The notes beneath the pieces were generated by a model. The model did no database searches. It saw only the letters and a program-made list of their open reading frames with translations, and had not been told where the DNA came from. Below are positions 25,559 through 38,404 of a stretch of DNA of 64,000 nucleotides, in pieces (the first letter of the stretch is position 1; every line of letters begins with the position of its first letter). The position numbers were made by a program, and so were the translations under genes. This DNA comes from Phymatolithon calcareum (lineage: Eukaryota > Rhodophyta > Florideophyceae > Hapalidiales): positions 62,001-126,000 of the forward strand of contig OZ345369.1 in NCBI GenBank assembly GCA_977006965.1. The letters run 5' to 3'.

Positions 25559-27234
25559 TTTTTATTTTTCCACAACCAAAACTCGAGCAATACACGCCGC
25601 CGATGCGCCAACTGGCCCATTCACTTGCACACGCCTTCAACACCACACTTTTTCGTCCGAGTGTGAAACATGGTACAGAATCGTGGAGTATATTGTTCTT
25701 GTCCTTTTTGGTCAGAGCCCTTAGTACCTAAAATCTGACGATCTATTCCCATTGTATAAATGCAATTCAAATCTACAATGGAGGCCAGTCGAGCCACTCG
25801 CAACAAGTATATACGTAGATCAACCCGTCCGGCAACCCTAAATGATTTCCGCCACCTCTCAAGTCGTCCGCGAACCCTAAATCGTCCTCCACACGTGGAA
25901 AACCGTCGCCCATCACATCCAACATACGCATTTTACACGTATCACGTCATGACAGTCACACACGTGTCATTCATCCAGTTTCTATTCTTGGACAAGTCTA
26001 TCGTATGCACACGTGGCAATCTCACCCCGTCACAACATTCTCCAAACTTCACTACATATAGATACACTCTAAACTGTTCATACAATCTCCATCTTCACGG
26101 CCCGCTTCGAGTGGCCCAGTCACGCTTCCACCATCAGCAGTGCTTACTGAGGGCTGTGCTTACATCATCACAGGGGCTTCCGTGCTTACACAAGTCAGTA
26201 ACGCTTACAGATCTATGCGCTTACAGCAATCCGTGGTGCTTACACCTGTGGGACGGCTTACACTTCCCTAATCTCTATTCCCCAATCTCTGTTTACACAA
26301 TGAATCGGGCGACAGGCGAGACGGCAGCCAAGAAAAGAAGGAAGAAGAAAAGAAAGAGGGAGAGAAGAAAGGGGAGAAGAAAAAGAGAGAAAGAAAAGGA
26401 ATAGCCTTTAGGCCCATCCTGGAATAGGGAATAGGGATTACATGTTAGAGAATACCACTCTTGCTTAAACACACCGGACCGCACGCACACAGCGCCCTGC
26501 TATCCTGACGATTAAAAAAACATTGCCGGGGTCTGGGGGCCAGCCCCCAGCGGGGGGAAAGGGGGCAGAGCCCCCGGGAGTCGCGACTCCCCGTCACCCT
26601 CCATCCTCCAAATTTTCCTCATTTTTAAAAACTTACCCTCATACTCCTTCTACGCACTCTCCCAACCCTCTCGAACTACTCCGCCCACTCTCACAACAAC
26701 TTTCTATTTTTCCCCAATCCCTCTCCGCTCCACCCGTTCTGTGCCCTTCATTTCAACATACTGCAACTTTACCGCCTTCCACACACTCTCCACATAATAT
26801 TCAGTAAGCATAACGTATCATGATTCTCTCATTCAGACACAGAAATGACACGATTACCGCCATGCATTACACCTGTTCCGAGCAGCACAATTGAGACATC
26901 AATTGTGACTTCGCGCCGCTGATCGCGCCGCTCTACGACGTAAAATTGTCAGGAGAGCTCGATTCTGTCATCAGATTTCGGCATTTTCGTCGTCAACATG
27001 CTCTAATCAATGCACTACCCATCCATCTCGGCAGGCCAATGGTGAAGCGCCAAGTGTCTTCAAAAGCAATGACCCAACCCTATGCCCTAACCCAACCGTA
27101 TTCCTAACCCTATTCCCTATCCAAATTCCGCCTTTTCGTAATTGGAGCAGGGAATGGGGAATTGGCATCAGCCAAGTGGACCTCTTCCAATCCCCAATCG
27201 TCCAATATATACCTTCCGTCCCACCATCATCGCC

Positions 27235-27354
27235 ACGAAGGACCATACTTCAGAAACATGCTCGCAAACCCATTCCGAACTTGCAAGATAAGGTTCGACA
27301 GGCTGGATTAGTACTGAGGTGAGGGATCACTCGGGAATCCCCAGTGTCCTTCGT
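27235..27354 (+). rRNA. 5S ribosomal RNA, copy 16
   Basis: Matches copy 2; right-block unit. Confidence 0.96.
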
Positions 27355-29030
27355 TTTTTATTTTTCCACAACCAAAACTCGAGCAATACACGCCGCCGAT
27401 GCGCCAACTGGCCCATTCACTTGCACACGCCTTCAACACCACACTTTTTCGTCCGAGTGTGAAACATGGTACAGAATCGTGGAGTATATTGTTCTTGTCC
27501 TTTTTGGTCAGAGCCCTTAGTACCTAAAATCTGACGATCTATTCCCATTGTATAAATGCAATTCAAATCTACAATGGAGGCCAGTCGAGCCACTCGCAAC
27601 AAGTATATACGTAGATCAACCCGTCCGGCAACCCTAAATGATTTCCGCCACCTCTCAAGTCGTCCGCGAACCCTAAATCGTCCTCCACACGTGGAAAACC
27701 GTCGCCCATCACATCCAACATACGCATTTTACACGTATCACGTCATGACAGTCACACACGTGTCATTCATCCAGTTTCTATTCTTGGACAAGTCTATCGT
27801 ATGCACACGTGGCAATCTCACCCCGTCACAACATTCTCCAAACTTCACTACATATAGATACACTCTAAACTGTTCATACAATCTCCATCTTCACGGCCCG
27901 CTTCGAGTGGCCCAGTCACGCTTCCACCATCAGCAGTGCTTACTGAGGGCTGTGCTTACATCATCACAGGGGCTTCCGTGCTTACACAAGTCAGTAACGC
28001 TTACAGATCTATGCGCTTACAGCAATCCGTGGTGCTTACACCTGTGGGACGGCTTACACTTCCCTAATCTCTATTCCCCAATCTCTGTTTACACAATGAA
28101 TCGGGCGACAGGCGAGACGGCAGCCAAGAAAAGAAGGAAGAAGAAAAGAAAGAGGGAGAGAAGAAAGGGGAGAAGAAAAAGAGAGAAAGAAAAGGAATAG
28201 CCTTTAGGCCCATCCTGGAATAGGGAATAGGGATTACATGTTAGAGAATACCACTCTTGCTTAAACACACCGGACCGCACGCACACAGCGCCCTGCTATC
28301 CTGACGATTAAAAAAACATTGCCGGGGTCTGGGGGCCAGCCCCCAGCGGGGGGAAAGGGGGCAGAGCCCCCGGGAGTCGCGACTCCCCGTCACCCTCCAT
28401 CCTCCAAATTTTCCTCATTTTTAAAAACTTACCCTCATACTCCTTCTACGCACTCTCCCAACCCTCTCGAACTACTCCGCCCACTCTCACAACAACTTTC
28501 TATTTTTCCCCAATCCCTCTCCGCTCCACCCGTTCTGTGCCCTTCATTTCAACATACTGCAACTTTACCGCCTTCCACACACTCTCCACATAATATTCAG
28601 TAAGCATAACGTATCATGATTCTCTCATTCAGACACAGAAATGACACGATTACCGCCATGCATTACACCTGTTCCGAGCAGCACAATTGAGACATCAATT
28701 GTGACTTCGCGCCGCTGATCGCGCCGCTCTACGACGTAAAATTGTCAGGAGAGCTCGATTCTGTCATCAGATTTCGGCATTTTCGTCGTCAACATGCTCT
28801 AATCAATGCACTACCCATCCATCTCGGCAGGCCAATGGTGAAGCGCCAAGTGTCTTCAAAAGCAATGACCCAACCCTATGCCCTAACCCAACCGTATTCC
28901 TAACCCTATTCCCTATCCAAATTCCGCCTTTTCGTAATTGGAGCAGGGAATGGGGAATTGGCATCAGCCAAGTGGACCTCTTCCAATCCCCAATCGTCCA
29001 ATATATACCTTCCGTCCCACCATCATCGCC

Positions 29031-29150
29031 ACGAAGGACCATACTTCAGAAACATGCTCGCAAACCCATTCCGAACTTGCAAGATAAGGTTCGACAGGCT
29101 GGATTAGTACTGAGGTGAGGGATCACTCGGGAATCCCCAGTGTCCTTCGT
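29031..29150 (+). rRNA. 5S ribosomal RNA, copy 17
   Basis: Matches copy 2; right-block unit. Confidence 0.96.
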
Positions 29151-30826
29151 TTTTTATTTTTCCACAACCAAAACTCGAGCAATACACGCCGCCGATGCGC
29201 CAACTGGCCCATTCACTTGCACACGCCTTCAACACCACACTTTTTCGTCCGAGTGTGAAACATGGTACAGAATCGTGGAGTATATTGTTCTTGTCCTTTT
29301 TGGTCAGAGCCCTTAGTACCTAAAATCTGACGATCTATTCCCATTGTATAAATGCAATTCAAATCTACAATGGAGGCCAGTCGAGCCACTCGCAACAAGT
29401 ATATACGTAGATCAACCCGTCCGGCAACCCTAAATGATTTCCGCCACCTCTCAAGTCGTCCGCGAACCCTAAATCGTCCTCCACACGTGGAAAACCGTCG
29501 CCCATCACATCCAACATACGCATTTTACACGTATCACGTCATGACAGTCACACACGTGTCATTCATCCAGTTTCTATTCTTGGACAAGTCTATCGTATGC
29601 ACACGTGGCAATCTCACCCCGTCACAACATTCTCCAAACTTCACTACATATAGATACACTCTAAACTGTTCATACAATCTCCATCTTCACGGCCCGCTTC
29701 GAGTGGCCCAGTCACGCTTCCACCATCAGCAGTGCTTACTGAGGGCTGTGCTTACATCATCACAGGGGCTTCCGTGCTTACACAAGTCAGTAACGCTTAC
29801 AGATCTATGCGCTTACAGCAATCCGTGGTGCTTACACCTGTGGGACGGCTTACACTTCCCTAATCTCTATTCCCCAATCTCTGTTTACACAATGAATCGG
29901 GCGACAGGCGAGACGGCAGCCAAGAAAAGAAGGAAGAAGAAAAGAAAGAGGGAGAGAAGAAAGGGGAGAAGAAAAAGAGAGAAAGAAAAGGAATAGCCTT
30001 TAGGCCCATCCTGGAATAGGGAATAGGGATTACATGTTAGAGAATACCACTCTTGCTTAAACACACCGGACCGCACGCACACAGCGCCCTGCTATCCTGA
30101 CGATTAAAAAAACATTGCCGGGGTCTGGGGGCCAGCCCCCAGCGGGGGGAAAGGGGGCAGAGCCCCCGGGAGTCGCGACTCCCCGTCACCCTCCATCCTC
30201 CAAATTTTCCTCATTTTTAAAAACTTACCCTCATACTCCTTCTACGCACTCTCCCAACCCTCTCGAACTACTCCGCCCACTCTCACAACAACTTTCTATT
30301 TTTCCCCAATCCCTCTCCGCTCCACCCGTTCTGTGCCCTTCATTTCAACATACTGCAACTTTACCGCCTTCCACACACTCTCCACATAATATTCAGTAAG
30401 CATAACGTATCATGATTCTCTCATTCAGACACAGAAATGACACGATTACCGCCATGCATTACACCTGTTCCGAGCAGCACAATTGAGACATCAATTGTGA
30501 CTTCGCGCCGCTGATCGCGCCGCTCTACGACGTAAAATTGTCAGGAGAGCTCGATTCTGTCATCAGATTTCGGCATTTTCGTCGTCAACATGCTCTAATC
30601 AATGCACTACCCATCCATCTCGGCAGGCCAATGGTGAAGCGCCAAGTGTCTTCAAAAGCAATGACCCAACCCTATGCCCTAACCCAACCGTATTCCTAAC
30701 CCTATTCCCTATCCAAATTCCGCCTTTTCGTAATTGGAGCAGGGAATGGGGAATTGGCATCAGCCAAGTGGACCTCTTCCAATCCCCAATCGTCCAATAT
30801 ATACCTTCCGTCCCACCATCATCGCC

Positions 30827-30946
30827 ACGAAGGACCATACTTCAGAAACATGCTCGCAAACCCATTCCGAACTTGCAAGATAAGGTTCGACAGGCTGGAT
30901 TAGTACTGAGGTGAGGGATCACTCGGGAATCCCCAGTGTCCTTCGT
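30827..30946 (+). rRNA. 5S ribosomal RNA, copy 18
   Basis: Matches copy 2; right-block unit. Confidence 0.96.
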
Positions 30947-32622
30947 TTTTTATTTTTCCACAACCAAAACTCGAGCAATACACGCCGCCGATGCGCCAAC
31001 TGGCCCATTCACTTGCACACGCCTTCAACACCACACTTTTTCGTCCGAGTGTGAAACATGGTACAGAATCGTGGAGTATATTGTTCTTGTCCTTTTTGGT
31101 CAGAGCCCTTAGTACCTAAAATCTGACGATCTATTCCCATTGTATAAATGCAATTCAAATCTACAATGGAGGCCAGTCGAGCCACTCGCAACAAGTATAT
31201 ACGTAGATCAACCCGTCCGGCAACCCTAAATGATTTCCGCCACCTCTCAAGTCGTCCGCGAACCCTAAATCGTCCTCCACACGTGGAAAACCGTCGCCCA
31301 TCACATCCAACATACGCATTTTACACGTATCACGTCATGACAGTCACACACGTGTCATTCATCCAGTTTCTATTCTTGGACAAGTCTATCGTATGCACAC
31401 GTGGCAATCTCACCCCGTCACAACATTCTCCAAACTTCACTACATATAGATACACTCTAAACTGTTCATACAATCTCCATCTTCACGGCCCGCTTCGAGT
31501 GGCCCAGTCACGCTTCCACCATCAGCAGTGCTTACTGAGGGCTGTGCTTACATCATCACAGGGGCTTCCGTGCTTACACAAGTCAGTAACGCTTACAGAT
31601 CTATGCGCTTACAGCAATCCGTGGTGCTTACACCTGTGGGACGGCTTACACTTCCCTAATCTCTATTCCCCAATCTCTGTTTACACAATGAATCGGGCGA
31701 CAGGCGAGACGGCAGCCAAGAAAAGAAGGAAGAAGAAAAGAAAGAGGGAGAGAAGAAAGGGGAGAAGAAAAAGAGAGAAAGAAAAGGAATAGCCTTTAGG
31801 CCCATCCTGGAATAGGGAATAGGGATTACATGTTAGAGAATACCACTCTTGCTTAAACACACCGGACCGCACGCACACAGCGCCCTGCTATCCTGACGAT
31901 TAAAAAAACATTGCCGGGGTCTGGGGGCCAGCCCCCAGCGGGGGGAAAGGGGGCAGAGCCCCCGGGAGTCGCGACTCCCCGTCACCCTCCATCCTCCAAA
32001 TTTTCCTCATTTTTAAAAACTTACCCTCATACTCCTTCTACGCACTCTCCCAACCCTCTCGAACTACTCCGCCCACTCTCACAACAACTTTCTATTTTTC
32101 CCCAATCCCTCTCCGCTCCACCCGTTCTGTGCCCTTCATTTCAACATACTGCAACTTTACCGCCTTCCACACACTCTCCACATAATATTCAGTAAGCATA
32201 ACGTATCATGATTCTCTCATTCAGACACAGAAATGACACGATTACCGCCATGCATTACACCTGTTCCGAGCAGCACAATTGAGACATCAATTGTGACTTC
32301 GCGCCGCTGATCGCGCCGCTCTACGACGTAAAATTGTCAGGAGAGCTCGATTCTGTCATCAGATTTCGGCATTTTCGTCGTCAACATGCTCTAATCAATG
32401 CACTACCCATCCATCTCGGCAGGCCAATGGTGAAGCGCCAAGTGTCTTCAAAAGCAATGACCCAACCCTATGCCCTAACCCAACCGTATTCCTAACCCTA
32501 TTCCCTATCCAAATTCCGCCTTTTCGTAATTGGAGCAGGGAATGGGGAATTGGCATCAGCCAAGTGGACCTCTTCCAATCCCCAATCGTCCAATATATAC
32601 CTTCCGTCCCACCATCATCGCC

Positions 32623-32742
32623 ACGAAGGACCATACTTCAGAAACATGCTCGCAAACCCATTCCGAACTTGCAAGATAAGGTTCGACAGGCTGGATTAGT
32701 ACTGAGGTGAGGGATCACTCGGGAATCCCCAGTGTCCTTCGT
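32623..32742 (+). rRNA. 5S ribosomal RNA, copy 19
   Basis: Matches copy 2; right-block unit. Confidence 0.96.
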
Positions 32743-34418
32743 TTTTTATTTTTCCACAACCAAAACTCGAGCAATACACGCCGCCGATGCGCCAACTGGC
32801 CCATTCACTTGCACACGCCTTCAACACCACACTTTTTCGTCCGAGTGTGAAACATGGTACAGAATCGTGGAGTATATTGTTCTTGTCCTTTTTGGTCAGA
32901 GCCCTTAGTACCTAAAATCTGACGATCTATTCCCATTGTATAAATGCAATTCAAATCTACAATGGAGGCCAGTCGAGCCACTCGCAACAAGTATATACGT
33001 AGATCAACCCGTCCGGCAACCCTAAATGATTTCCGCCACCTCTCAAGTCGTCCGCGAACCCTAAATCGTCCTCCACACGTGGAAAACCGTCGCCCATCAC
33101 ATCCAACATACGCATTTTACACGTATCACGTCATGACAGTCACACACGTGTCATTCATCCAGTTTCTATTCTTGGACAAGTCTATCGTATGCACACGTGG
33201 CAATCTCACCCCGTCACAACATTCTCCAAACTTCACTACATATAGATACACTCTAAACTGTTCATACAATCTCCATCTTCACGGCCCGCTTCGAGTGGCC
33301 CAGTCACGCTTCCACCATCAGCAGTGCTTACTGAGGGCTGTGCTTACATCATCACAGGGGCTTCCGTGCTTACACAAGTCAGTAACGCTTACAGATCTAT
33401 GCGCTTACAGCAATCCGTGGTGCTTACACCTGTGGGACGGCTTACACTTCCCTAATCTCTATTCCCCAATCTCTGTTTACACAATGAATCGGGCGACAGG
33501 CGAGACGGCAGCCAAGAAAAGAAGGAAGAAGAAAAGAAAGAGGGAGAGAAGAAAGGGGAGAAGAAAAAGAGAGAAAGAAAAGGAATAGCCTTTAGGCCCA
33601 TCCTGGAATAGGGAATAGGGATTACATGTTAGAGAATACCACTCTTGCTTAAACACACCGGACCGCACGCACACAGCGCCCTGCTATCCTGACGATTAAA
33701 AAAACATTGCCGGGGTCTGGGGGCCAGCCCCCAGCGGGGGGAAAGGGGGCAGAGCCCCCGGGAGTCGCGACTCCCCGTCACCCTCCATCCTCCAAATTTT
33801 CCTCATTTTTAAAAACTTACCCTCATACTCCTTCTACGCACTCTCCCAACCCTCTCGAACTACTCCGCCCACTCTCACAACAACTTTCTATTTTTCCCCA
33901 ATCCCTCTCCGCTCCACCCGTTCTGTGCCCTTCATTTCAACATACTGCAACTTTACCGCCTTCCACACACTCTCCACATAATATTCAGTAAGCATAACGT
34001 ATCATGATTCTCTCATTCAGACACAGAAATGACACGATTACCGCCATGCATTACACCTGTTCCGAGCAGCACAATTGAGACATCAATTGTGACTTCGCGC
34101 CGCTGATCGCGCCGCTCTACGACGTAAAATTGTCAGGAGAGCTCGATTCTGTCATCAGATTTCGGCATTTTCGTCGTCAACATGCTCTAATCAATGCACT
34201 ACCCATCCATCTCGGCAGGCCAATGGTGAAGCGCCAAGTGTCTTCAAAAGCAATGACCCAACCCTATGCCCTAACCCAACCGTATTCCTAACCCTATTCC
34301 CTATCCAAATTCCGCCTTTTCGTAATTGGAGCAGGGAATGGGGAATTGGCATCAGCCAAGTGGACCTCTTCCAATCCCCAATCGTCCAATATATACCTTC
34401 CGTCCCACCATCATCGCC

Positions 34419-34538
34419 ACGAAGGACCATACTTCAGAAACATGCTCGCAAACCCATTCCGAACTTGCAAGATAAGGTTCGACAGGCTGGATTAGTACTG
34501 AGGTGAGGGATCACTCGGGAATCCCCAGTGTCCTTCGT
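34419..34538 (+). rRNA. 5S ribosomal RNA, copy 20 (last complete)
   Basis: Matches copy 2; right-block unit. Confidence 0.96.
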
Positions 34539-36214
34539 TTTTTATTTTTCCACAACCAAAACTCGAGCAATACACGCCGCCGATGCGCCAACTGGCCCAT
34601 TCACTTGCACACGCCTTCAACACCACACTTTTTCGTCCGAGTGTGAAACATGGTACAGAATCGTGGAGTATATTGTTCTTGTCCTTTTTGGTCAGAGCCC
34701 TTAGTACCTAAAATCTGACGATCTATTCCCATTGTATAAATGCAATTCAAATCTACAATGGAGGCCAGTCGAGCCACTCGCAACAAGTATATACGTAGAT
34801 CAACCCGTCCGGCAACCCTAAATGATTTCCGCCACCTCTCAAGTCGTCCGCGAACCCTAAATCGTCCTCCACACGTGGAAAACCGTCGCCCATCACATCC
34901 AACATACGCATTTTACACGTATCACGTCATGACAGTCACACACGTGTCATTCATCCAGTTTCTATTCTTGGACAAGTCTATCGTATGCACACGTGGCAAT
35001 CTCACCCCGTCACAACATTCTCCAAACTTCACTACATATAGATACACTCTAAACTGTTCATACAATCTCCATCTTCACGGCCCGCTTCGAGTGGCCCAGT
35101 CACGCTTCCACCATCAGCAGTGCTTACTGAGGGCTGTGCTTACATCATCACAGGGGCTTCCGTGCTTACACAAGTCAGTAACGCTTACAGATCTATGCGC
35201 TTACAGCAATCCGTGGTGCTTACACCTGTGGGACGGCTTACACTTCCCTAATCTCTATTCCCCAATCTCTGTTTACACAATGAATCGGGCGACAGGCGAG
35301 ACGGCAGCCAAGAAAAGAAGGAAGAAGAAAAGAAAGAGGGAGAGAAGAAAGGGGAGAAGAAAAAGAGAGAAAGAAAAGGAATAGCCTTTAGGCCCATCCT
35401 GGAATAGGGAATAGGGATTACATGTTAGAGAATACCACTCTTGCTTAAACACACCGGACCGCACGCACACAGCGCCCTGCTATCCTGACGATTAAAAAAA
35501 CATTGCCGGGGTCTGGGGGCCAGCCCCCAGCGGGGGGAAAGGGGGCAGAGCCCCCGGGAGTCGCGACTCCCCGTCACCCTCCATCCTCCAAATTTTCCTC
35601 ATTTTTAAAAACTTACCCTCATACTCCTTCTACGCACTCTCCCAACCCTCTCGAACTACTCCGCCCACTCTCACAACAACTTTCTATTTTTCCCCAATCC
35701 CTCTCCGCTCCACCCGTTCTGTGCCCTTCATTTCAACATACTGCAACTTTACCGCCTTCCACACACTCTCCACATAATATTCAGTAAGCATAACGTATCA
35801 TGATTCTCTCATTCAGACACAGAAATGACACGATTACCGCCATGCATTACACCTGTTCCGAGCAGCACAATTGAGACATCAATTGTGACTTCGCGCCGCT
35901 GATCGCGCCGCTCTACGACGTAAAATTGTCAGGAGAGCTCGATTCTGTCATCAGATTTCGGCATTTTCGTCGTCAACATGCTCTAATCAATGCACTACCC
36001 ATCCATCTCGGCAGGCCAATGGTGAAGCGCCAAGTGTCTTCAAAAGCAATGACCCAACCCTATGCCCTAACCCAACCGTATTCCTAACCCTATTCCCTAT
36101 CCAAATTCCGCCTTTTCGTAATTGGAGCAGGGAATGGGGAATTGGCATCAGCCAAGTGGACCTCTTCCAATCCCCAATCGTCCAATATATACCTTCTGTC
36201 CCACCATCATCGCC

Positions 36215-36225
36215 ACGAAGGACCA
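36215..36225 (+). pseudogene. Truncated 5S rRNA gene, first 11 nt only
   Basis: The 21st unit matches the array up to and including ACGAAGGACCA and then changes abruptly at 36226. The upstream TATA box is kept. Only the 5' half of helix I remains, so no 5S RNA can be made. This is the right edge of the array. Confidence 0.9.
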
Positions 36226-36226
36226 A

Positions 36227-37407
36227 GGCCCTGTCCACTCAGTGCCGTTCATCGAGTTCAACCGCCCCGATGGCGCCGACTTTCCCATCTACAAGATAGT
36301 CTGGACGAGGCTGAACCACAAGACCGTCGAGAAAGGCGTTGCCGACAAGATTTGGATCGGCTCTTTGCTCATGCAACATGCCGTACCCACAACTCTGGCT
36401 GTAAACGCGCTGTACGGGTATTCCCTATCGCCGGGCTCATTCCAACCTCTTGAGAAACCGGAAGGTCCAAAAATGAAAGTCCCCAGCCAAGTGACCAATA
36501 TGGTCTGGATCTGGTACCCGGAATACCGCCCTTCAAACCTCGTCTCATTCATGACTACTCTCTCCAACGTAAAGTTGAACAAGGACGACACCACCGCGTT
36601 CTTAAACATTCTACCTGTCGTGAGTGGGTTCTATCGCGCCAACATCTCCAATCATACCAATGTTGGTGGTATGGAAATGCTCCTCATCACGTACGACGAC
36701 AACCCCCACAATCCCATGGCTGCAGACGCGTACATCGACGAGTCCGGTACGCGTGACTTGCCGAAAGCCTGGTTAGATCCTGCCCACGAGGACCGTCTTC
36801 GACTGTACACCTCACTACCGGCTTCTACTCTCGACAAATGCANNNNNNNNNNNNNNNNNNNNNNNNNNNNNNNNNNNNNNNNNNNNNNNNNNNNNNNNNN
36901 NNNNNNNNNNNNNNNNNNNNNNNNNNNNNNNNNNNNNNNNNNNNNNNNNNNNNNNNNNNNNNNNNNNNNNNNNNNNNNNNNNNNNNNNNNNNNNNNNNNN
37001 NNNNNNNNNNNNNNNNNNNNNNNNNNNNNNNNNNNNNNNNNNCGGGCTATGAGGCTTGGGGATTTGAGGGAATGAACTCGATGAACTGGGCTTTTGTTCT
37101 CCCCTACACTAAAGCCGAGAACACTCCATCCGCCTACGGCCCTGTCCGTTCTGCTGTTCCGTCAGCGACAGCCCCCTGCGCGCTCTTCACTCCCATCCTT
37201 CTCGAGAAAGGTGACACCCTCCGCCGTCTGTCAAACGGTCTTCTCAGGGATGCTCTCCAGTGCGAGCGTGGACTCTTGAACTTCGACAGCTACAAAACTC
37301 AGGCTCTCTTTCCGTCTGAGCTCGTTATTCCCGAGTCGTCTTCCGCTCAATCTGAAGACAAAAACAAGCCTCGCGTAACCAGGAGAAAGCAAGTTGTCCG
37401 TACTTAG
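36227..37407 (+). CDS. Unrecognised protein gene, 5'-truncated at the array edge and crossed by an assembly gap
   Basis: From 36227 to 36842 one frame is open and protein-like (about 205 codons, with WYPEYRPSN, NHTNVGGMEMLLITYDDN and LDPAHEDRLRLY). Then come 200 N. From 37043 another open stretch (GYEAWGFEGMNSMNWAF...) runs to a TAG at 37405-37407. The gap length is arbitrary, so the two sides probably belong to one gene although they fall in different frames. The frame is also open leftwards to an ATG at 36122 inside the last 5S unit, but that part is spacer sequence and is most likely not the native N terminus. I do not recognise the family. I see no membrane segment or catalytic motif. Codon use is more GC-rich than in the AT-rich genes further right. 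Confidence 0.6.
36843..37042. other. Assembly gap of 200 N
   Basis: Exactly 200 N. A round number like this usually marks a scaffold join of unknown length, so distances and frames across it are not meaningful. Confidence 0.98.
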
Positions 37408-37833
37408 ACTTCCACACCCCCTCCGGAGTCCAGTCCAGGCAGTCCAGGCAGTCCAAAGGTGACCATATCTTCTCCGGTTGCACCAGGGACTCCTCCTACT
37501 CCCAAACAAATGACCTTGAAAAAGCCCACTGGCTCCACTGCCATGAAGCAAAAGGACGCTCCTGAGAACAGCGAGAGCGAGAATGACAGCGGTGAAGACG
37601 AAAGTAGCAGCGAAGATGAAGCTACCGCTACTATTGTCAAAGTCAAAAAGGAGGTCGACAGTGGAACGTCTAACAAGTCCAAGGACTCGGCGCCAAAGTC
37701 CTCCAAAGCAAGTGCTCCGGGCTCCTCGAAAGGCATTCCCTCGGAGACCTCTTCTCCTCGCCCTCAAAAAGCTGAAAAGAGGAAAGCATCCGGAGGTGAT
37801 GGGAAAGACAGGCGCACGAAGCAGAAAAAATAG
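37408..37833 (+). CDS. Low-complexity charged tail in frame with the preceding gene, after an in-frame TAG
   Basis: This stretch lies in the same frame as the open frame ending at 37407 and follows its TAG without a gap. It encodes about 141 residues: a Ser/Pro-rich linker (SSPGSPGSPK, PVAPGTPPTPK), an acidic segment (ENSESENDSGEDESSSEDE) and a Lys/Ser-rich basic end. This is typical of a disordered, nuclear-type tail. Compositional continuity suggests it is the C terminus of the same protein and that the TAG is a nonsense change (CAG to TAG would suffice), a read-through stop or an error. The next stop is TAG at 37831. If translated separately, the first internal ATG is at 37510. Confidence 0.5.
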   Translation, partial: TSTPPPESSPGSPGSPKVTISSPVAPGTPPTPKQMTLKKPTGSTAMKQKDAPENSESENDSGEDESSSEDEATATIVKVKKEVDSGTSNKSKDSAPKSSKASAPGSSKGIPSETSSPRPQKAEKRKASGGDGKDRRTKQKK

Positions 37834-38404
37834 AACACATCATCATCATCCAAAGTCAGCGTCTCTTCTCTATCTACAGTAATCTTTCTCCTCAATTTGC
37901 TTTCTGTGCCGAGATGCGACCATTCCGTTAGCACTGTCTGTCACCAATAGAGCTGCATTTGTTTCAATAAATTTGATTTCATTCTACTCCTAATGAGAAA
38001 AAATACATTGTCGGGAAAAGGATCTTGCCTTCTGCTCTTCCATTATAAACTGGTTGTGCTCAGATATCGATATTGTATTGTATTCGGTGGGCGAAGGCGA
38101 AATTTTGGTTCACGCACATTCAAATTTGGATTCTCCGCCAGAGATCTCAGATCTCTGCCGTGGAGACTAAATTTATCACACTTTTTAATATCTTACGTTT
38201 CAGTTCTCCAACATCAACGTTCGTCTCATACTTTCCCATATTACAGTTCTCATACTTTTAGGTTCTACACCAGAGATCTCAGATCTCTCACGTAAAGTAA
38301 ACATTTTCTTATCATATTACTCAAAACTACCAAACTACCAATTCACACATATTCATAGAAACATTTCCCATCACATTTACTACAATTGCTTTCCTACTCC
38401 TTAT
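37834..38404. other. Intergenic region with two copies of a 17-bp palindrome
   Basis: AGAGATCTCAGATCTCT, an inverted repeat around a central C, occurs at 38140-38156 and 38272-38288, 132 bp apart. AATAAA in TTTCAATAAATTTG near 37968-37973 could be a polyadenylation signal of the upstream gene. The two flanking genes converge here. I see no convincing gene. Confidence 0.5.

Larger units (their letters stand above)
1..36225 (+). repeat. 5S rDNA tandem array, 1796-bp unit, 20 full copies plus a 305-bp partial copy
   Basis: The sequence starting at 1 recurs at 1797, 3593, 5389 and so on every 1796 bp up to 35921, always in the same orientation. The left end is cut by the window. Each unit holds one 5S rRNA gene and about 1.68 kb of spacer. 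The copies are almost identical. Differences I found are A instead of G at 381 in copy 1, a T/C difference at unit position 18 that changes from T to C at 23366 and stays C in all later copies, and a C-to-T change at 36197 in the last partial copy. Such uniformity is what unequal crossing-over and gene conversion produce in ribosomal arrays. Reading frames inside the unit are identical in all copies only because the DNA is, and I do not regard them as genes. Confidence 0.97.

Noticed and set aside
1-36225. CRISPR array or integrated phage or plasmid concatemer
   Set aside because: The unit is 1796 bp with no unique spacers and no cas or replication genes, and a 5S rRNA gene explains the array.
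36122-36226. Start codon at 36122 inside the last unit as the native start of the adjacent gene
   Set aside because: The N-terminal residues would be spacer sequence shared with all other units. The gene was probably truncated at the junction.
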